Shown here piece by piece: positions 62,414-64,000 of a stretch of 64,000 nt of DNA. The translations under genes were made by a program, and so were the position numbers. A model generated the notes under the pieces. It saw only the letters and a list, made by a program, of their open reading frames with translations, made no database searches and was not told where the DNA came from. The stretch lies in assembly GCA_964615975.1 (NCBI GenBank), contig CAZTTH010000006.1:45550-109549 (forward strand). The letters are read 5' to 3'. Position 1 is the first letter of the stretch; every line of letters begins with the position of its first letter. The stretch is from CAZTTH01 sp964615975. Its GTDB lineage: Bacteria; Verrucomicrobiota; Lentisphaeria; JABSQK01; JAJFLO01.

Positions 62414-64000
62414 AATTCGTCAAAATGCTTAAAACCCGCTTGGGGAAATATATTCTCAGCCGTTCTGCCAGACGTCATGGGTTCCTTGATCCGATCGAGA
62501 TTATGGCGCGATTGGAAAAATTCGCGCAACCCGCCGAGATCAGGGAACCGATCGAGTTACTCCGTGCCGGAGTTGTTTTTCATGCCCGTGGGTTGATGAA
62601 TTCCAAGGTTATTCAACATAATCTGGATTGGGTTTGGCCATATTGGGTGCAGCGTCAATTCGATCCCCATGATGTCGCATTTATTCCCCGGGCATTTTCA
62701 ATCACTCATGTGAATCTGACCCATCGCAATTGGACCGCGGTTGGCCTCCCGAATTATCCGGAAATGCCAATCATTGATCCCCGTGGTCTGATTACCCCTT
62801 TTTTCGATGGCTGGTCCATTGATTGCTGGGTGGTTGCGGAGGATGGAGCATCCTTATTACCCGCAACCCTGCATCTTGTCGATCAACAATTGCGCCAGCA
62901 TCAGGAATCATTGGCAGTGGTCACCAAATCCCAGATCAACAACATCAATCTGACTGTGACTACGGCCGTGGTGATGGAGGATGACTTGCCGGTATGCCGG
63001 ATTACCGCGGATGCCGCCAGCGCTGCCCCGGCCTGGGTGGTGATCGCGCTTCGACCATTCAATCCGGAAGGGGTTAGTTTTATTCACAAGATTGCCTGCG
63101 TCGCGAACTCGTGTGCCTGGCAGATTGATGACAATTGGATGATCAATTTTAAAGACCAACCGGAGCGTCATTTAATGTCCACCTATCAGCAGGGGGATGT
63201 CTTCATCAACATGTTGCAACGTTCGCCGTCCAACGCAATAAACTGCGATATCGGAATGGCCAGCGCCGCTGCCCTCTATCCATTGGAAAAGCATAATCCC
63301 AGTCAGATCGAAATCACCATCCCACTGCAGGGACATCGTGATGCGCATCCTCAATCGACCTTGACACTGTCTTCGGTTTCCTGGAAGCAGGCGCTGACTG
63401 GAGTTTGCCACTTTCAATCCCACGACCCGCATCTGGATTTTTTATTTGAGACTGCGATTCAAACCCTGATTTTATTATCACCTGATGATGTTTATCCCGG
63501 ACCCTATACTTACAAACGCTTTTGGTTTCGCGATGCCTGCCTGATGGCACAGGCTTTGTTGGCAGGGGGATTGATCGAACGTACCCAATCCCTGATTGAA
63601 CGCTTTTCTCCCCGCCAGACGCCGACGGGATATTTCCATTCTCAGGATGGCGAATGGGACAGCAACGGACAAGTGTTATGGCTGCTGGAAAAATTCGCGG
63701 GCATAACCAGGCAACCCTGGTCGGATGCGTGGGAAAATCGAATCATTCTGGCAGCCGATTGGATTGTAAAAAAGCGATTGCCGGATCATGGCAAGGGAAT
63801 TCATGCCGGATTGTTGCCCGCCGGATTCAGCGCTGAACATTTGGGGAATAATGATTATTACTATTGGGATAATTACTGGAGTGTCGCGGGATTGCGGGCG
63901 GCATCAAGAATGTTTTCTGCCAGCGATGAGCGCTTGTCGCATTACTATCACGACGAAGCCAGCAAGCTCATGGCAGCCATCGAACGCAGCCTGATTGAAT
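62410..64000 (+). CDS. Six-hairpin glycosidase-like protein (3' end outside window)
   Basis: The frame is open from ATG 62410, which overlaps the suhB stop by 4 bases, to the window end, giving 530 residues without a stop. The N-terminal 300 residues form a beta-rich domain. The segment from about 340 has (alpha/alpha)6 barrel motifs such as YKRFWFRDACLMAQALLAGG, GEWDSNGQVLWLLEKF and NDYYYWDNYWSVAGLRAA, which fit GH15/GH63/GH94-like glycosidases. The acidic catalytic residues may lie in GEWDSNG and in the missing part. No signal peptide is seen. It may act on stored or cytoplasmic glucans, but the substrate cannot be named. Confidence 0.78.
   Translation, partial: MKFVKMLKTRLGKYILSRSARRHGFLDPIEIMARLEKFAQPAEIREPIELLRAGVVFHARGLMNSKVIQHNLDWVWPYWVQRQFDPHDVAFIPRAFSITHVNLTHRNWTAVGLPNYPEMPIIDPRGLITPFFDGWSIDCWVVAEDGASLLPATLHLVDQQLRQHQESLAVVTKSQINNINLTVTTAVVMEDDLPVCRITADAASAAPAWVVIALRPFNPEGVSFIHKIACVANSCAWQIDDNWMINFKDQPERHLMSTYQQGDVFINMLQRSPSNAINCDIGMASAAALYPLEKHNPSQIEITIPLQGHRDAHPQSTLTLSSVSWKQALTGVCHFQSHDPHLDFLFETAIQTLILLSPDDVYPGPYTYKRFWFRDACLMAQALLAGGLIERTQSLIERFSPRQTPTGYFHSQDGEWDSNGQVLWLLEKFAGITRQPWSDAWENRIILAADWIVKKRLPDHGKGIHAGLLPAGFSAEHLGNNDYYYWDNYWSVAGLRAASRMFSASDERLSHYYHDEASKLMAAIERSLIE

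Noticed and set aside
1..64000. tRNA, rRNA, CRISPR, insertion-sequence or prophage features
   Set aside because: Intergenic regions were scanned by eye for T-loop motifs, repeat-spacer arrays, transposase and integrase motifs on both strands and none was found. A covariance search could still reveal a small RNA.

Overview
The window is a 64 kb piece of a Gram-negative bacterial chromosome. TonB-dependent uptake, lipobox and signal-peptide proteins, and YejE/Liv-type inner-membrane transporters support that. Base composition is moderate and coding is dense. The lineage cannot be fixed from sequence alone. A CdsZ-like zinc-ribbon coiled-coil protein, a small GGQ release-factor-like protein, an enlarged signal peptidase I, a GT-C/TPR membrane protein, DUF5989 and short GCCGA...TCGGC hairpin repeats together suggest the PVC superphylum (Verrucomicrobiota/Lentisphaerota-like) or a neighbouring phylum. 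This is a low-confidence inference. No rRNA, tRNA, CRISPR array, insertion sequence or prophage was seen.

Layout. 1-2.4 kb: an ECF sigma / membrane anti-sigma / secreted-protein operon with a divergent secreted protein gene. 2.4-8.7 kb: truA with a release-factor-like gene, a zinc-ribbon protein, a TPR lipoprotein, dnaG and a nagA homologue lacking the catalytic Asp. 8.9-13.1 kb: an operon of three FAD enzymes (CrtI/RetSat-like, amine-oxidase-like, HemY). 13.1-17.1 kb: a structured intergenic region, then a GAF/PAS histidine kinase and two response regulators. 17.2-22.8 kb: livM-livG, a YkgJ cysteine-cluster protein overlapping head-to-head with a GT-C/TPR protein, ung and a small exported protein. 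22.9-28.8 kb: uppS, mreB, mutS, mnmA. 28.8-31.9 kb: livH, a type III polyketide synthase and a SpoU RNA methyltransferase. 32-38.6 kb: metF, a TPR protein with a PrsW-like protease, aqpZ, a YejE-like permease with a large extra domain, and an OppD-type ATPase.

38.8-47.5 kb: manA, acs, a double-SDR fusion with a degenerate second domain, a dienelactone hydrolase, and a TonB receptor under a cobalamin riboswitch. 47.6-54.3 kb: a signalling block of two large histidine kinases, a truncated response-regulator remnant between them, and a receiver-Ser/Thr kinase fusion. 54.4-57.6 kb: lepA-lepB operon. 57.8-64 kb: DUF5989, a TPR-CHAT protease-like protein, a GH18-like protein whose 3' end has been colonised by hairpin repeats, suhB, and a glycosidase running off the end.

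Most genes are housekeeping genes in short one- to three-gene units on alternating strands, and several pathways are split: livH lies apart from livMG, the YejE-like permease has no YejA/YejB nearby, and mreB has no mreCD. The items most worth a second look are the clamp-binding motifs in Ung and MutS, the degenerate NagA and SDR active sites, the response-regulator remnant, the hairpin repeats inside a coding gene, the enlarged YejE, the type III PKS and the DUF5989-CHAT locus.
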